A stretch of DNA of 64,000 nucleotides from Azonexus sp. R2A61 (GCF_021401135.1 NZ_JACBFO010000001.1:948717-1012716), one strand, 5' to 3'. Numbered from the stretch's first letter, positions 9,052 through 18,740 are shown. Program-made: numbers and translations. Notes: a model not told the origin generated them from the sequence alone.

Positions 9052-9857
9052 TGGCTCGGCGACGGCGGGCCAAGGTGGAAGAGCACGAGAACCACGAGCG
9101 CTGGCTGGTCTCGTACGCCGATTTCATTACCCTGCTGTTCGCCTTCTTTGTCGTGATGTATGCGATTTCTTCGGTCAACGAAGGAAAATACAAGGTTTTG
9201 TCGAACTCGCTGGTCAATGCGTTCAAAAACGTGACCGGAGAGGTGGGCGGCCAACCCATCGCGATCCTGCAGGGGGCGCCCCTCCTGCCGCCGAAACCGG
9301 TAGCCAAGCCCGACCGGCTGCCTGAACAGCAAAAACCGGATACCTTGCGTGCGGAGCAACGTCAGAAAATGCGCAATGTCGCCGACGAGATCATGCAGGC
9401 ACTGCAGCCGCTGGTCGCGCAGGGCAAGGTTCGGCTGCTGGAAACGAGCCGGGGGGTCACGATCGAGATCAACGACAGCATTCTGTTTGCCCTTGGTCAG
9501 GCAAATCTTCAACCGCAATCGGCGAGTGCCCTGCAGGCCGTGGCTTCGGTACTGGCAGGGTCCGATTTTCCGATCACCATTGAAGGTCATACCGACAATG
9601 TGCCGATTTCAACCCCGCAATTTCCCTCCAATTGGGAGCTGTCGGCGTTGCGTGCGACTACCGTGCTGCGTCTATTCAATGATGCCGGCGTGGATGCAGC
9701 CAGGCTGACAGCGATCGGCTATGGCGATACGCGACCGGTGGAAACGAATACGACGACGGAGGGACGGGCACGAAATCGCCGGGTCAGCATCCTGATCGAT
9801 TCGAACCGGCCCGAAGAGCCGACCGAGCTGAAACCACAGACCGCCACCGGCAACTGA
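9051..9857 (+). CDS. motD: Flagellar motor stator protein MotD (MotB family)
   Basis: Peptidoglycan-anchored stator subunit. It has 268 residues: a basic cytoplasmic tail, one membrane segment (SYADFITLLFAFFVVMYA) with the proton-binding Asp24, and a C-terminal OmpA-like peptidoglycan-binding domain (IEGHTDNVPI, NWELSALRAT, GRARNRRVSI). It is the last gene of the flhB operon and faces flgN, with only 15 bases between the stop codons and no obvious terminator. Confidence 0.93.
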   Translation: MARRRRAKVEEHENHERWLVSYADFITLLFAFFVVMYAISSVNEGKYKVLSNSLVNAFKNVTGEVGGQPIAILQGAPLLPPKPVAKPDRLPEQQKPDTLRAEQRQKMRNVADEIMQALQPLVAQGKVRLLETSRGVTIEINDSILFALGQANLQPQSASALQAVASVLAGSDFPITIEGHTDNVPISTPQFPSNWELSALRATTVLRLFNDAGVDAARLTAIGYGDTRPVETNTTTEGRARNRRVSILIDSNRPEEPTELKPQTATGN

Positions 9858-9872
9858 GCGCACCTCCTGCGG

Positions 9873-10337
9873 TCAGGCAGAGTCCGAAATGCGCTTGCCG
9901 CTGCCGCTGGCCGATTGGCCATCGCTACCGTACAGCGAATCGTCGTTTTGCCGATGGGTCAGTATGTCGAGTGCCTCACGGGTCTTGCCGAGTTGCAGGA
10001 CGATCAGTTGTCCATTGACCTCGTGCAGGTGGCGTGCGGCCAGGGATTTCTCGATGACAGACTGCCAGAGCGTTTCGGCATTCTTGTCAGGTTGACCGCG
10101 AAACCACGCAGCCATCGTTTCGCGTGCGTTCTTGTCCGATGCGCTGGCACCAACGACTTGCCGCCGTTGCTCCTCCAGCGCTTCCAGTGCTTTCATGCAG
10201 GCTATTTTCTGTTCGCTGATTGGCGGCAGGAGTTCCGTACTGCCAGCGGCCAGGGCCTGGTTTTCCTTTTCGAGAACGTGCTGAAGCTGATCGAGTCCGG
10301 CAAGCTCGTGCTGAAGCAGTTGTCGTAGCCGACTCAT
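9873..10337 (-). CDS. flgN: FlgK/FlgL export chaperone FlgN
   Basis: Cytosolic chaperone for the hook-filament junction proteins FlgK and FlgL. It has 154 residues, all helical and rich in Gln, Glu and Leu, with the FlgN-type N-terminus (LRQLLQHELAGLDQLQHVLEKENQAL). It follows flgM with a one-base stop/start overlap, the usual flgM-flgN pair, so it is probably also expressed from the sigma28 promoter ahead of flgM. Confidence 0.88.
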   Translation of the reverse strand: MSRLRQLLQHELAGLDQLQHVLEKENQALAAGSTELLPPISEQKIACMKALEALEEQRRQVVGASASDKNARETMAAWFRGQPDKNAETLWQSVIEKSLAARHLHEVNGQLIVLQLGKTREALDILTHRQNDDSLYGSDGQSASGSGKRISDSA

Positions 10338-10621
10338 CAGGCTTGGCGCTGTTGCTTGTCGGCCAGTGAGCGTGCGGTTTCGATCAGTCCGTCGGCGATG
10401 GCTTCGGGGTTGATCTTGAAGCGCCCTTGGGCAATGGCATCCTTGATTTCCTGAATGCGGGCCGCGTTGACCGGCGGCTTGTCGTTGCCTTGAATGGCGT
10501 TGGCCAGGCTACTCAGGCTGACGGCTTCGGCAGATTTTGCCGGCGTCTCAGCGGATTTTGCCGCCGATTGTCCGGTCGACCGCAGCAGTGGCGCGGAAAA
10601 GGTCGAACTGTCGATTTTCAT
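10337..10621 (-). CDS. flgM: Anti-sigma28 factor FlgM
   Basis: Small protein that binds and inhibits FliA until the hook is finished and FlgM is exported. It has 94 residues: a disordered Ser/Ala-rich N-terminal half and the conserved C-terminal FliA-binding region (VNAARIQEIKDAIAQGRFKI, then GLIETARSL). A sigma28-type promoter lies immediately upstream, giving the usual feedback loop. Confidence 0.93.
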   Translation of the reverse strand: MKIDSSTFSAPLLRSTGQSAAKSAETPAKSAEAVSLSSLANAIQGNDKPPVNAARIQEIKDAIAQGRFKINPEAIADGLIETARSLADKQQRQA

Positions 10622-10655
10622 GATGACTCTCGCAAAGCTTTATGTGTTAGACGGT

Positions 10656-10682
10656 ATTACGGCCGCTCAAGGTCAAACTTTA
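10656..10682 (-). promoter_or_regulatory. Sigma28 (FliA) promoter of flgM-flgN
   Basis: On the minus strand, TAAAGTTT (10682-10675) is followed after 11 nt by GCCGTAAT (10663-10656). The class III flagellar consensus is TAAAGTTT-N11-GCCGATAA. It lies about 35 bases ahead of the flgM ATG. Confidence 0.85.
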
Positions 10683-10684
10683 GC

Positions 10685-11365
10685 CTAATTTGGCAACTCG
10701 ATGGTGCCATCAGCACGCACCGTGCCACGAATGCTTTGCCCGTTTGTCAGGCGTACCTGAACCAGGTCCCCGATTGCGCCATTGCCGATGGCGATTCCTT
10801 CGGCGCTGACCGAAAACCCCGTGCCCTGAGATATCACCTTGACGGTTTGTCCCTGGCGAACCGCGTAAGGCGCCTTGAGCTGATCCTTGCGCAAGGCCTG
10901 GCCGGCGCCCAACGAGTTTTTCAGCAATTTCCCGATGGCTTCGGCGGGTTGCTGGATCGTGCCGGCGGGGAGCGTAGCCAGGTCGCCGCTGGCCAGCGAT
11001 AGATCGGCGCCTTGCAAGGTCTCTCCTGCAACCAGCGCGCGGGCGGTGATCACGTAATCTCCCTGAACCGAGATACGAACCGGGACCAAAATTTTCCAGG
11101 GATGAGGACCAAGGCAGCGTATGCCGATGTGGCTGCGTCCCAACAGCCGGGCGCCGGGCGGCGTGTAGCCTTCCAAGGCCTGGCAGGGGGGGAGGCGGCT
11201 GGCATCCAGCGGTCCTGCCTTCACGCTGACCTGGCCGGTACTTCCGTGGCTGGCCTGTGTCTGTGCGTAGTGTTCGGCCAGCGCAAGAATCGCCTGGCCG
11301 TCATCGGCAGAGGCTGAAAAAACGAGAAAAAACAGGCAGGAAGCAAGGCGGCGCATCGTTGGCAT
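10685..11365 (-). CDS. flgA: P-ring assembly chaperone FlgA
   Basis: Periplasmic chaperone for P-ring (FlgI) assembly. I start it at the ATG at 11365 because the product (226 residues) then begins with a short basic stretch and a hydrophobic signal peptide (RRLASCLFFLVFSASA); the frame stays open further upstream but gives no sensible N-terminus. An ATG nine bases on (11356) is an alternative. The C-terminal SAF-like part ends in VKVISQGTGFSVSAEG and IRGTVRADGTIELPN, typical of FlgA. It is divergent from flgB. Confidence 0.9.
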   Translation of the reverse strand: MPTMRRLASCLFFLVFSASADDGQAILALAEHYAQTQASHGSTGQVSVKAGPLDASRLPPCQALEGYTPPGARLLGRSHIGIRCLGPHPWKILVPVRISVQGDYVITARALVAGETLQGADLSLASGDLATLPAGTIQQPAEAIGKLLKNSLGAGQALRKDQLKAPYAVRQGQTVKVISQGTGFSVSAEGIAIGNGAIGDLVQVRLTNGQSIRGTVRADGTIELPN

Positions 11366-11401
11366 TTTGCCCGAATCGTCCGTAACGAAGAAATGGCTTT
11401 C

Positions 11402-11417
11402 TGGCATGAAGTCTGCT
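11402..11417 (+). promoter_or_regulatory. Putative sigma54 promoter of the flgB operon
   Basis: TGGCATG-N4-CTGCT has the invariant GG-N10-GC spacing (GG 11403-11404, GC 11415-11416), against the consensus TGGCACG-N4-TTGCW. It lies about 25 bases before the flgB ATG. FlrC, encoded in this window, is the likely activator. Confidence 0.65.
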
Positions 11418-11442
11418 TTTGTTTGGGCACAAGGAGCAAACG

Positions 11443-11853
11443 ATGAGTGATATTGCCAGCCACGTATCCGTTTACAGCAAGGCGCTCGATCTGCGGTCGC
11501 AGCGCCAGCAGATTCTGGCATCGAATATCGCGAATGCCGACACGCCGCACTACAAGGCACGCGATTTCGATTTCCGGAACGCCATGGAAAACGCCATGCA
11601 GGGCCGCGCCGAATCCGGCGGGCTGACGCTTGCCAGAACATCGGGTCGCCATCTCGAAGGAAATGGCGGGAATGGCTTTGCCGAGTTGAAGTATCGCACG
11701 GAGACGCAGTCGGCAGTCGACGGGAATACCGTGGATATGGATGTCGAACGCGCGCAGATTGCCGAAAACTCCTTGCAGTACCAAGTGCTTACCCAGTTGA
11801 TCGGCGACAAGTTCAAGGGGCTGCGCACGGCGATGAGCGGCACGCAAGGTTAA
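11443..11853 (+). CDS. flgB: Flagellar proximal rod protein FlgB
   Basis: Subunit of the proximal rod in the basal body. The ATG at 11443 is preceded by AAGGAG (11431-11436) and gives 136 residues, the family length. The rod signature is present near the N-terminus (ILASNIANADTPHYKARDFDF). It is the first gene of flgBCDEFGHIJ, behind a sigma54-type promoter. Confidence 0.95.
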   Translation: MSDIASHVSVYSKALDLRSQRQQILASNIANADTPHYKARDFDFRNAMENAMQGRAESGGLTLARTSGRHLEGNGGNGFAELKYRTETQSAVDGNTVDMDVERAQIAENSLQYQVLTQLIGDKFKGLRTAMSGTQG

Positions 11854-11865
11854 GGAGACGCAACG

Positions 11866-12279
11866 ATGAGTCTGTTCAACGTTTTCAAGGTGTCGTCCAG
11901 TGCGATGACCGCTCAATCGATGCGGCTTAATACCGTGGCCTCCAATCTGGCCAACGCCGACAGTATTGTCTCTTCGGACGGCAAGCCCTACCGAGCCAAA
12001 CAGGTGGTGTTCGAGGCAACGCCGATGGGCAGCGGTGGCGAGATGTCGAAGGGGGTTCGTGTACGTCAGATCGTCGAATCCGCGGCGCCGCCCCGAATGG
12101 TTTATGACCCCAGAAATCCGGCGGCCGACGACAAGGGGTATGTTTCCTATCCCAACGTCGATGTGGTCGAGGAAATGACCAACATGATCTCGGCTTCCCG
12201 GTCTTACCAGACCAACGTGGAAGTGATGAATACCGCCAAATCCCTGATGCTGCGCACCTTGCAGATTGCTCAGGGGTAA
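11866..12279 (+). CDS. flgC: Flagellar proximal rod protein FlgC
   Basis: Rod subunit that polymerises with FlgB, FlgF and FlgG. It has 137 residues with the N-terminal rod/hook motif ([16 protein letters not shown]) and the C-terminal helix ([26 protein letters not shown], read in part). An AAGGAG site lies upstream, 12 bases after the flgB stop. Confidence 0.96.
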   Translation: MSLFNVFKVSSSAMTAQSMRLNTVASNLANADSIVSSDGKPYRAKQVVFEATPMGSGGEMSKGVRVRQIVESAAPPRMVYDPRNPAADDKGYVSYPNVDVVEEMTNMISASRSYQTNVEVMNTAKSLMLRTLQIAQG

Positions 12280-12304
12280 TGGGAACGATTGACAGGAGAA
12301 TCAA

Positions 12305-12988
12305 ATGACGACGACGAGTTCGGCGACTTCGGGAACGAATGGCACTATTTTCGACAAGGTCGGTGGGCGTACCGATACTTCTTCGGGCAAGAGTACGGCC
12401 AGCGAACTGGAGGATCGCTTCCTGACGCTGCTGATGGCACAGGTCAGAAGCCAGGACCCCTTGAATCCGATGGACAACGCGCAGTTCACATCGCAGTTGG
12501 CGCAATTGAATACGGTCAACGGCATCGAAAAGCTGAATACCACGCTGAGCAGTTTGCTGGCCGGATACAACGAAGCTCAGGGCATGCAGGCGGCAGGCAT
12601 CATCGGCAAGAATGTTATGGTTGCCGGCAATAAATTGCCGCTCGCCAATGCGCAGTCGGTTGGCGGTATCGAATTGGCGAGTGCGGCGGACACGGTAACA
12701 CTGACCATCAAGGATGCTTCCGGCAAGGTCGTGCAGACCGAAAGCCTGGGTGAACGCGCAGCCGGCAGCTTCTATTTTGCCTGGGACGGCAAGGACGCCG
12801 ACGGCAAGCAGCTGGCCGACGGTAACTACACCTTCTCGGTTGAGGCGCAGGCCAACGGCAAGAAGGTGGACGCGAAAGCGATGCAGATTGGCACGGTAAA
12901 TGCTGTTGTTCGTAACGGAACGGGCTTCATGCTCGATCTGGGCAGCATGGGAGAAGTATCGTTCTCCAATGTGGCACGGATTATCTGA
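12305..12988 (+). CDS. flgD: Hook capping/scaffold protein FlgD
   Basis: Scaffold cap needed for hook polymerisation. It has 227 residues: the conserved N-terminal export and cap motif (LEDRFLTLLMAQVRSQDPLNP, spanning two short blocks) and C-terminal FlgD Ig-like and Tudor-like parts (GSFYFAWDGKDADGKQLADG). A ribosome site (AGGAG) lies just upstream. Its place between flgC and flgE is standard. Confidence 0.95.
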   Translation: MTTTSSATSGTNGTIFDKVGGRTDTSSGKSTASELEDRFLTLLMAQVRSQDPLNPMDNAQFTSQLAQLNTVNGIEKLNTTLSSLLAGYNEAQGMQAAGIIGKNVMVAGNKLPLANAQSVGGIELASAADTVTLTIKDASGKVVQTESLGERAAGSFYFAWDGKDADGKQLADGNYTFSVEAQANGKKVDAKAMQIGTVNAVVRNGTGFMLDLGSMGEVSFSNVARII

Positions 12989-13000
12989 ACGGAGTAGATC

Positions 13001-14347
13001 ATGGCATTTCAACAGGCATTGAGCGGTCTGAACACCGCCGGCAAGGCGATCGACATTACCAGCAACAACATCGCCAACTCAAGCACCGTTGGCTACAAGG
13101 CTTCGGTTGCACATTTCTCGGATGTCTATGCGCGTTCCCTGAACGGCGCCGGGGCGAATCAGGTTGGCATCGGTGTCAATCTGTCCGGCGTTGCCCAGCA
13201 ATACACGCAAGGCAACATCACGACGACCAACAATCCGCTCGATATCTCGATCAACGGCAACGGTTTTTTCAGGATGGACTACAACGGGGAAGTGACCTTC
13301 ACCCGCAGTGGTCAGTTCCATCTCGACAAGAACGGTTTCATCGTCAACGATCAGGGCATGAAGCTGACGGGGTATCCCGCACAAGCAGGGATAATCGTCG
13401 CTTCGTCGCCTGCGCCGCTGCAAATCTCGGCTTCCGATCTGGCGCCGGTGGCAACCGGCACCAATACGGCAAGCGCTTTCCGCGGGGTGCGGGCAAACCT
13501 CAATATGGATTCCCGTGAATCGGCACCGACCATGGCCTGGAGCGGTGGTGCGGCAAGCGGCGCCTGGTCGCCGGACCCGGAGAGTTACAACTACTCGACC
13601 GCGCTGGATGTCTATGACACGCTCGGCAACGCCCATAACCTGACCTTTTACTTCAGAAAGGCCGAGGGTTCCGGCGAATGGGCTGTTTTTGCCAATGTCG
13701 ACGGGACGACCAATGCGCGCGTTACCCTGACCGGGGGAACGACGGTGGATATCGAGGCCGGTGCGGGAACGACGAATGTGCCCGGGATTTCCTTCAACGA
13801 AAACGGGGCATTGGTGACAGGAAGCGGTACCTCGATCATGCATGTCAGCATCGATCTCGATGGTGTCGTGCAGGACTTGGGCAGCACCAATAATGCAGCC
13901 TCGCCGCTGGCCTTCGATCTCGATTTCGCCGGGTCCACGCAGTTTGGCAAGAATTTTGGCAACAACCGTCTTGAACAGGATGGTTACGAAGCCGGCAATC
14001 TGGTCAGCCTGTCGGTCGGTACCGATGGAACGGTGCTTGGCAACTATAGCAATGGGCAAACCTTTGCTCAGGGGCAGGTGGTGCTGGCCAATTTCACGAA
14101 CCCGAACGGCTTGCGTTCGCAAGGGAACAACCAGTGGGTAGCCACTTCCGATTCCGGTCCACCACTGGTTGGCGCACCGAACAGTTCCAATCTCGGGGTG
14201 CTCGCTTCGTCCTCCATCGAAGAATCGAACGTGGATCTGACGGCCGAACTGGTCAACCTGATCACCAACCAACGTAATTATCAGGCCAATGCGCAGTCGG
14301 TGAAGACCCAGGATCAGATCATGCAGACCCTGGTCAACCTGCGCTGA
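13001..14347 (+). CDS. flgE: Flagellar hook protein FlgE
   Basis: Structural subunit of the flagellar hook. It has 448 residues, with the N-terminal rod/hook motif (ALSGLNTAGKAIDITSNNIAN) and C-terminal motif (NLITNQRNYQANAQSVKTQD), separated by the variable D1-D2 region. It is longer than the 402-residue enteric protein because of the middle domain. Secreted through the FlhA/FlhB gate; length is controlled by FliK. Confidence 0.95.
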   Translation: MAFQQALSGLNTAGKAIDITSNNIANSSTVGYKASVAHFSDVYARSLNGAGANQVGIGVNLSGVAQQYTQGNITTTNNPLDISINGNGFFRMDYNGEVTFTRSGQFHLDKNGFIVNDQGMKLTGYPAQAGIIVASSPAPLQISASDLAPVATGTNTASAFRGVRANLNMDSRESAPTMAWSGGAASGAWSPDPESYNYSTALDVYDTLGNAHNLTFYFRKAEGSGEWAVFANVDGTTNARVTLTGGTTVDIEAGAGTTNVPGISFNENGALVTGSGTSIMHVSIDLDGVVQDLGSTNNAASPLAFDLDFAGSTQFGKNFGNNRLEQDGYEAGNLVSLSVGTDGTVLGNYSNGQTFAQGQVVLANFTNPNGLRSQGNNQWVATSDSGPPLVGAPNSSNLGVLASSSIEESNVDLTAELVNLITNQRNYQANAQSVKTQDQIMQTLVNLR

Positions 14348-14366
14348 TCGAGACTGAGTCCCCGTC

Positions 14367-15110
14367 ATGGATCGCCTGATCTACACCGCAATGACCGGCG
14401 CCAAGCATGTTTTCATGCAGCAGGCCGGAACGGCGAACAATCTGGCCAACGCCAGCACCATTGGTTTCAAGGCCCAGGAGCATCGCTTCCGGGCCGTGCC
14501 GGTGCAGAGCGAGGCGATGCCGACGCGCGCCTTTGTGGTCGATGCGTCGGTCAGCGACGTCTTCGACGAGGGACCGTCGATGTTCACCGGGCGGAATCTT
14601 GATGTCGCCGTTCAGGGGCGGGGCTGGATCGCGGTGCAGTTGCCGGATGGCAGCGAAGCTTACACCCGGGCCGGGAGTCTGGATGTCGACGAAACCGGAC
14701 AGCTGAAGACCAAGGACGGTTACACCGTTCTGGGCGATGGCGGGCCGCTGAACATCCCGCCCGACAATCGGGTCGAGATTGCGCCGGATGGCACGGTATC
14801 GATTGTTCCGACCTTCGGGACGCCGAACAACGCCAATGCGATCGGACGGATCAAGCTGGTCAATCCGCCGGAAAATACCTTGGTGCGCGGTGGCGATGGT
14901 TTGTTCCGCCAGGCCGACGGTCAACCGGCTCCGGCAGACGAGCAAGTCCGTCTGGCCTCCGGCGTGCTCGAGGGCAGCAATGTGAACGTGACCGAATCGA
15001 TGGTAAATCTGATAAGTCTGGCCCGCCAATTCGAAATGCAGATCAAGATGCTGCAGACGGCGGATCAGAATGCACAGCGCGCGGATCAGCTGCTGTCGCT
15101 GAATGCCTGA
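14367..15110 (+). CDS. flgF: Flagellar proximal rod protein FlgF
   Basis: Rod subunit between the FlgBC and FlgG segments. It has 247 residues, with an N-terminal motif (FMQQAGTANNLANASTIGFK) and C-terminal motif (ESMVNLISLARQFEMQIKML), both typical of the family. Confidence 0.95.
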   Translation: MDRLIYTAMTGAKHVFMQQAGTANNLANASTIGFKAQEHRFRAVPVQSEAMPTRAFVVDASVSDVFDEGPSMFTGRNLDVAVQGRGWIAVQLPDGSEAYTRAGSLDVDETGQLKTKDGYTVLGDGGPLNIPPDNRVEIAPDGTVSIVPTFGTPNNANAIGRIKLVNPPENTLVRGGDGLFRQADGQPAPADEQVRLASGVLEGSNVNVTESMVNLISLARQFEMQIKMLQTADQNAQRADQLLSLNA

Positions 15111-15125
15111 TAGGAGTTTGCCGCA

Positions 15126-15908
15126 ATGATACGTTCCCTGTGGGTCGCCCGAACCGGACTGGATGCGCAGCAGACGCAGCTCGATGTCATCTCCAACAAT
15201 CTGGCGAACGTCAGCACCAACGGTTTCAAGCGTTCCCGTGCCGTATTCGCCGACCTGCTTTATCAGACGATGCGTCAGCCGGGGGCCCAGTCCTCCCAGC
15301 AAACGCAGATTCCTGCCGGCTTGCAACTGGGTACCGGGGTTCGCCCCGTATCGACCGCCCGGGTCTTTACCCAGGGTAATCTGCAGAAGACCGACAACGC
15401 GCTGGATCTGGGCATCAACGGTAACGGTTTTTTTCAGATTCTGCTGCCGGACGGGACCACCGGCTATACCCGCGACGGTTCTTTCCTGAAGGATAACCAG
15501 GGGCAGATCGTCACTTCCGATGGCTATCCCCTGCAGCCCAACATCACGATTCCGGCCGACGCGCTCACCGTGACGGTCGGTACCGATGGAACGGTCAGCA
15601 TCACCCAGCCAGGGTCGGCTGCAACGACGCAGATCGGCAACATTCAGCTGGCGACCTTCATCAACCCGACGGGCTTGCAGAGCATCGGCCAGAACCTCTT
15701 CCTGGAAACCGCCGCCAGTGGCACGCCGACGCCGAATACCCCGGGCAGCAACGGTGCGGGCGTGGTTAATCAGGGGTATGTCGAAACTTCCAACGTCAAT
15801 GTGGCGGAAGAACTGGTCACGATGATCCAGACCCAGCGTGCCTACGAACTGAATTCCAAGGTGATCTCGACGTCCGATGCGATGCTCGGCCGTCTGACGC
15901 AGTTGTGA
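15126..15908 (+). CDS. flgG: Flagellar distal rod protein FlgG
   Basis: Main subunit of the distal rod that crosses the periplasm. It has exactly 260 residues, the classical FlgG length, with the N-terminal [19 protein letters not shown], the [13 protein letters not shown] motif and the C-terminal [19 protein letters not shown]. It is 15 bases after flgF. Confidence 0.97.
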   Translation: MIRSLWVARTGLDAQQTQLDVISNNLANVSTNGFKRSRAVFADLLYQTMRQPGAQSSQQTQIPAGLQLGTGVRPVSTARVFTQGNLQKTDNALDLGINGNGFFQILLPDGTTGYTRDGSFLKDNQGQIVTSDGYPLQPNITIPADALTVTVGTDGTVSITQPGSAATTQIGNIQLATFINPTGLQSIGQNLFLETAASGTPTPNTPGSNGAGVVNQGYVETSNVNVAEELVTMIQTQRAYELNSKVISTSDAMLGRLTQL

Positions 15909-15917
15909 GGTGAGATC

Positions 15918-16574
15918 ATGAAGCGCCTGACAGTGATTGCAGCTTTGCTGAGTGCGGCCTGTACGACCGTGCCGCCAACCAATGTGCATCAACCGATGAG
16001 CGCCAGGCCGATGCCGCGCTACGAAGCGGCTGCCAACAACGGCTCGATCTATCAGGTTGCCAGCGCCCGTCCCTTGTTCGAGGATCGCCGGGCGCGCTTC
16101 GTCGGCGATACGTTGACGATCCGGATCACCGAGAACACTTCCGCTTCCAAGAAGGGGAACAACCAGATCAATCGCACCGGGTCGAATACGGCGTCCGTTA
16201 CCGGCCTGAGCGGTCTGCCCGGCAAGGGGTTGCTCGGACTCGATCTGGGGGCGTCGAATACCTCGACCTTCAATGGCAAGGGCGAAGCTGCGAACTCGGC
16301 GGTCTTCAGCGGCAGCATGACGGTGACCGTGATCGACGTGATGCCGAACGGCAATCTTCTGGTTTCCGGCGAGAAGCAGATATCGGTGGGCAATGAGCAG
16401 GAGTTCGTCCGTGTCTCCGGTGTGGTCAACCCGGCTTTTGTCGACTTTTCCAATTCGATCGATTCGTCCAAGGTTGCCGACGCCCGTATCGAGTACAAAT
16501 CCTCCGGTCAGATCGCCGACGGTCAATCAATGGGCTGGCTGGCACGTTTCTTCCTTAATGTCATGCCGTTCTAG
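15918..16574 (+). CDS. flgH: L-ring lipoprotein FlgH
   Basis: Outer-membrane lipoprotein that forms the L-ring bushing of the basal body. It has 218 residues with a lipoprotein signal (LLSAAC, lipid-bearing Cys15) and the FlgH core (DTLTIRITENTSASKKG, then PNGNLLVSGEKQI). It lies nine bases after flgG. Confidence 0.95.
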   Translation: MKRLTVIAALLSAACTTVPPTNVHQPMSARPMPRYEAAANNGSIYQVASARPLFEDRRARFVGDTLTIRITENTSASKKGNNQINRTGSNTASVTGLSGLPGKGLLGLDLGASNTSTFNGKGEAANSAVFSGSMTVTVIDVMPNGNLLVSGEKQISVGNEQEFVRVSGVVNPAFVDFSNSIDSSKVADARIEYKSSGQIADGQSMGWLARFFLNVMPF

Positions 16575-16597
16575 TTAGATACGGCAGGGGAAGCAAC

Positions 16598-17692
16598 ATG
16601 AAGCACGTGACCGGCAAATGCTACCGTTGGGCGGCAATGCTTGCCGTCTGTTTGCCTGCGCTGGTGGTTCAGCCGGCGATGGCCGAGCGGATCAAGGATC
16701 TGGCTAACCTGCAGGGGGTCCGTACCAACCAGCTGATTGGTTACGGCATCGTTGTTGGTCTCGACAACACCGGCGACCAGACGACTCAGACGCCTTTCAC
16801 CACCCAGGCGATGGGCAACATGCTGTCGCAGATGGGTATCAACCTGACCAGCGATCAGGCCACCAAACTGCAGTTGAAGAATGTCGCGGCGGTGATGGTC
16901 ACCACCAGCCTGCCGGCGTTCGCCCAGCCGGGCCAGCCGATTGACGTGACGGTCTCCTCGATCGGCAATGCCAAGAGCCTGCGCGGCGGGACCTTGCTGC
17001 TGACGCAGTTGAAAGGTGCCGACGGCCAGGTTTATGCGATGGCACAGGGAACGGTGATGGTCGGCGGCGCCGGGGCTTCGTCCGGCAATGCCAAAGTTAC
17101 GGTCAACCATCTTTCGGCAGGAAGAATTCCGGGCGGGGCGACGGTTGAGCGGGGTGTGCCGACTGCCATCGGACAGGATGGCTACGTGTATTACGAACTG
17201 GCTGTCACCGATTTTGCAACGGCCAGGAATGTCGTTGATGCAATCAATCAGGCAACTTCACCGGGTACGGCCCAGGCTCTCGATGGGCGGCGAATCGCGG
17301 TGCGCGTGCCGGACAGCCCGGACCGTCGGGTCGCCTTTCTCGGGCGCGTCGAGAATCTGGATGTCCGGCCGGCGGTCGGCCTGGCCAAGGTTGTGGTCAA
17401 TCCGCGTACCGGTTCGGTGGTCATGAATCAGCGCGTGGCACTTGAGCCGTGCGCTGTGGCGCACGGTAACCTGTCGGTGGTGGTCGACGGCGGGCAGCCG
17501 CAGTTCGGCCAGGGCGCCGACATCCAGGTCAAGCAGGACAACGGCAGCATGATGAACGTCAAGGCCGGCGCCAATCTGGCGGATGTGGTCAAGGCGCTCA
17601 ACGCTTTGGGCGCCAACCCGATGGACCTGCTGGCCATCCTGCAGGCCATGAAGGCGGCAGGCGCTCTGCGGGCCGAACTCGAAGTCATCTGA
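16598..17692 (+). CDS. flgI: P-ring protein FlgI
   Basis: Periplasmic P-ring subunit. It has 364 residues including a cleavable signal peptide ending in QPAMA; the mature part opens with ERIKDLANLQGVRTNQLIGY, a family hallmark. Its assembly needs FlgA (10685-11365). Confidence 0.97.
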   Translation: MKHVTGKCYRWAAMLAVCLPALVVQPAMAERIKDLANLQGVRTNQLIGYGIVVGLDNTGDQTTQTPFTTQAMGNMLSQMGINLTSDQATKLQLKNVAAVMVTTSLPAFAQPGQPIDVTVSSIGNAKSLRGGTLLLTQLKGADGQVYAMAQGTVMVGGAGASSGNAKVTVNHLSAGRIPGGATVERGVPTAIGQDGYVYYELAVTDFATARNVVDAINQATSPGTAQALDGRRIAVRVPDSPDRRVAFLGRVENLDVRPAVGLAKVVVNPRTGSVVMNQRVALEPCAVAHGNLSVVVDGGQPQFGQGADIQVKQDNGSMMNVKAGANLADVVKALNALGANPMDLLAILQAMKAAGALRAELEVI

Positions 17693-17701
17693 CCAGCGCC
17701 G

Positions 17702-18691
17702 ATGAAAATCCAGAATCAGCCCAACCGCGCAGCCTTCGATACCCAGGGCGCGCAGGATGTGCGCAGCCAGTTCCAGAAAGACCCGCAGTCCGGTCTCAAG
17801 GCCGCCGCCCAGCAATTCGAGACCATGTTCCTGCAGATGGTCCTCAAGAGCATGCGCGATACGGTGCCGTCGGATGGCCTGCTGTCCAACGATCAGACAC
17901 GCTTCTACAACTCGCTGCTCGATCAGCAGATGGCCCAGAACCTGTCGACCTCCGGCCGTGGTGTCGGTTTCGCGCAGTTGATCGAACGTCAGCTTGGCGG
18001 GCAGTTTTCCGCTCAGGCAGCCAGTGGGCTTGAGCAAGTTTCTGATGCTGCTGGCAATGCGCTAGCCGATATGGCGGCAAGCCTTGCCGGCAAATCCTTG
18101 CCGGTGCCGGCCGAGAGCTTGCGTTACCGCCAGGTCGGTAGCGCCTTGCCGACATCGGCCGATTACGCTTCGGTGTCCCGGATCAGCAGCGGTGAAACTG
18201 TGCAACCGGCCGATATTCCGGCCAATGCCAAGGCGTTCGTCGATCGTGTCTGGCCCGATGCCGTGGCGGCGTCGCGGTCGACCGGCATTCCGCCGCAATT
18301 TCTGGTGGCGCATGCAGCGCTCGAAAGCGGCTGGGGCAAGAGCGAGATCCGTCGCCCGGATGGTAGCAGCAGCCACAACCTGTTCGGGGTCAAAGCCGGT
18401 CAGCGCTGGAGTGGCGACAGCGTCAACAGCAGAACGACTGAATACGTCGATGGTGCACCTCTGCAGACCACCGAGCGCTTTCGGGCTTACGGCTCCTATT
18501 CCGAAGCTTTCCAGGATTACGCCAATCTGCTGCGCAGCAGCCCCCGCTACAGCGGCGTCATCGGTTCGCAGAATGGCACGGAGTTTGCACAGAGATTGCA
18601 GCAAGCAGGCTATGCGACCGATCCGAAATACGCCGAAAAACTGGCGCGGATCATCGATGGCCCGACCTTGCGTCAGGCCCTGATCGGTTAG
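17702..18691 (+). CDS. flgJ: Rod-cap protein and peptidoglycan hydrolase FlgJ
   Basis: Bifunctional protein: the N-terminal half caps the growing rod and the C-terminal half is a glucosaminidase that opens the cell wall. It has 329 residues. The N-terminus contains AAQQFETMFLQMVLKSMRD. The hydrolase domain contains AALESGWGKSEIR, with the presumed catalytic Glu, followed by HNLFGVKAG and YSEAFQDYANLL. It is the last gene of the flgB run; flgK has its own promoter. Confidence 0.95.
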   Translation: MKIQNQPNRAAFDTQGAQDVRSQFQKDPQSGLKAAAQQFETMFLQMVLKSMRDTVPSDGLLSNDQTRFYNSLLDQQMAQNLSTSGRGVGFAQLIERQLGGQFSAQAASGLEQVSDAAGNALADMAASLAGKSLPVPAESLRYRQVGSALPTSADYASVSRISSGETVQPADIPANAKAFVDRVWPDAVAASRSTGIPPQFLVAHAALESGWGKSEIRRPDGSSSHNLFGVKAGQRWSGDSVNSRTTEYVDGAPLQTTERFRAYGSYSEAFQDYANLLRSSPRYSGVIGSQNGTEFAQRLQQAGYATDPKYAEKLARIIDGPTLRQALIG

Positions 18692-18696
18692 GGCGC

Positions 18697-18723
18697 TAAA
18701 TATTCCGGCCGTCAGGCCGTAGA
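18697..18723 (+). promoter_or_regulatory. Sigma28 (FliA) promoter of flgK-flgL
   Basis: TAAATATT (18697-18704), an 11-nt spacer, then GCCGTAGA (18716-18723), against TAAAGTTT-N11-GCCGATAA. It sits in the flgJ-flgK gap, 17 bases before the flgK ATG, so the transcript leader would be very short. Confidence 0.75.
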
Positions 18724-18740
18724 CCTCATAGAGGTGAGAA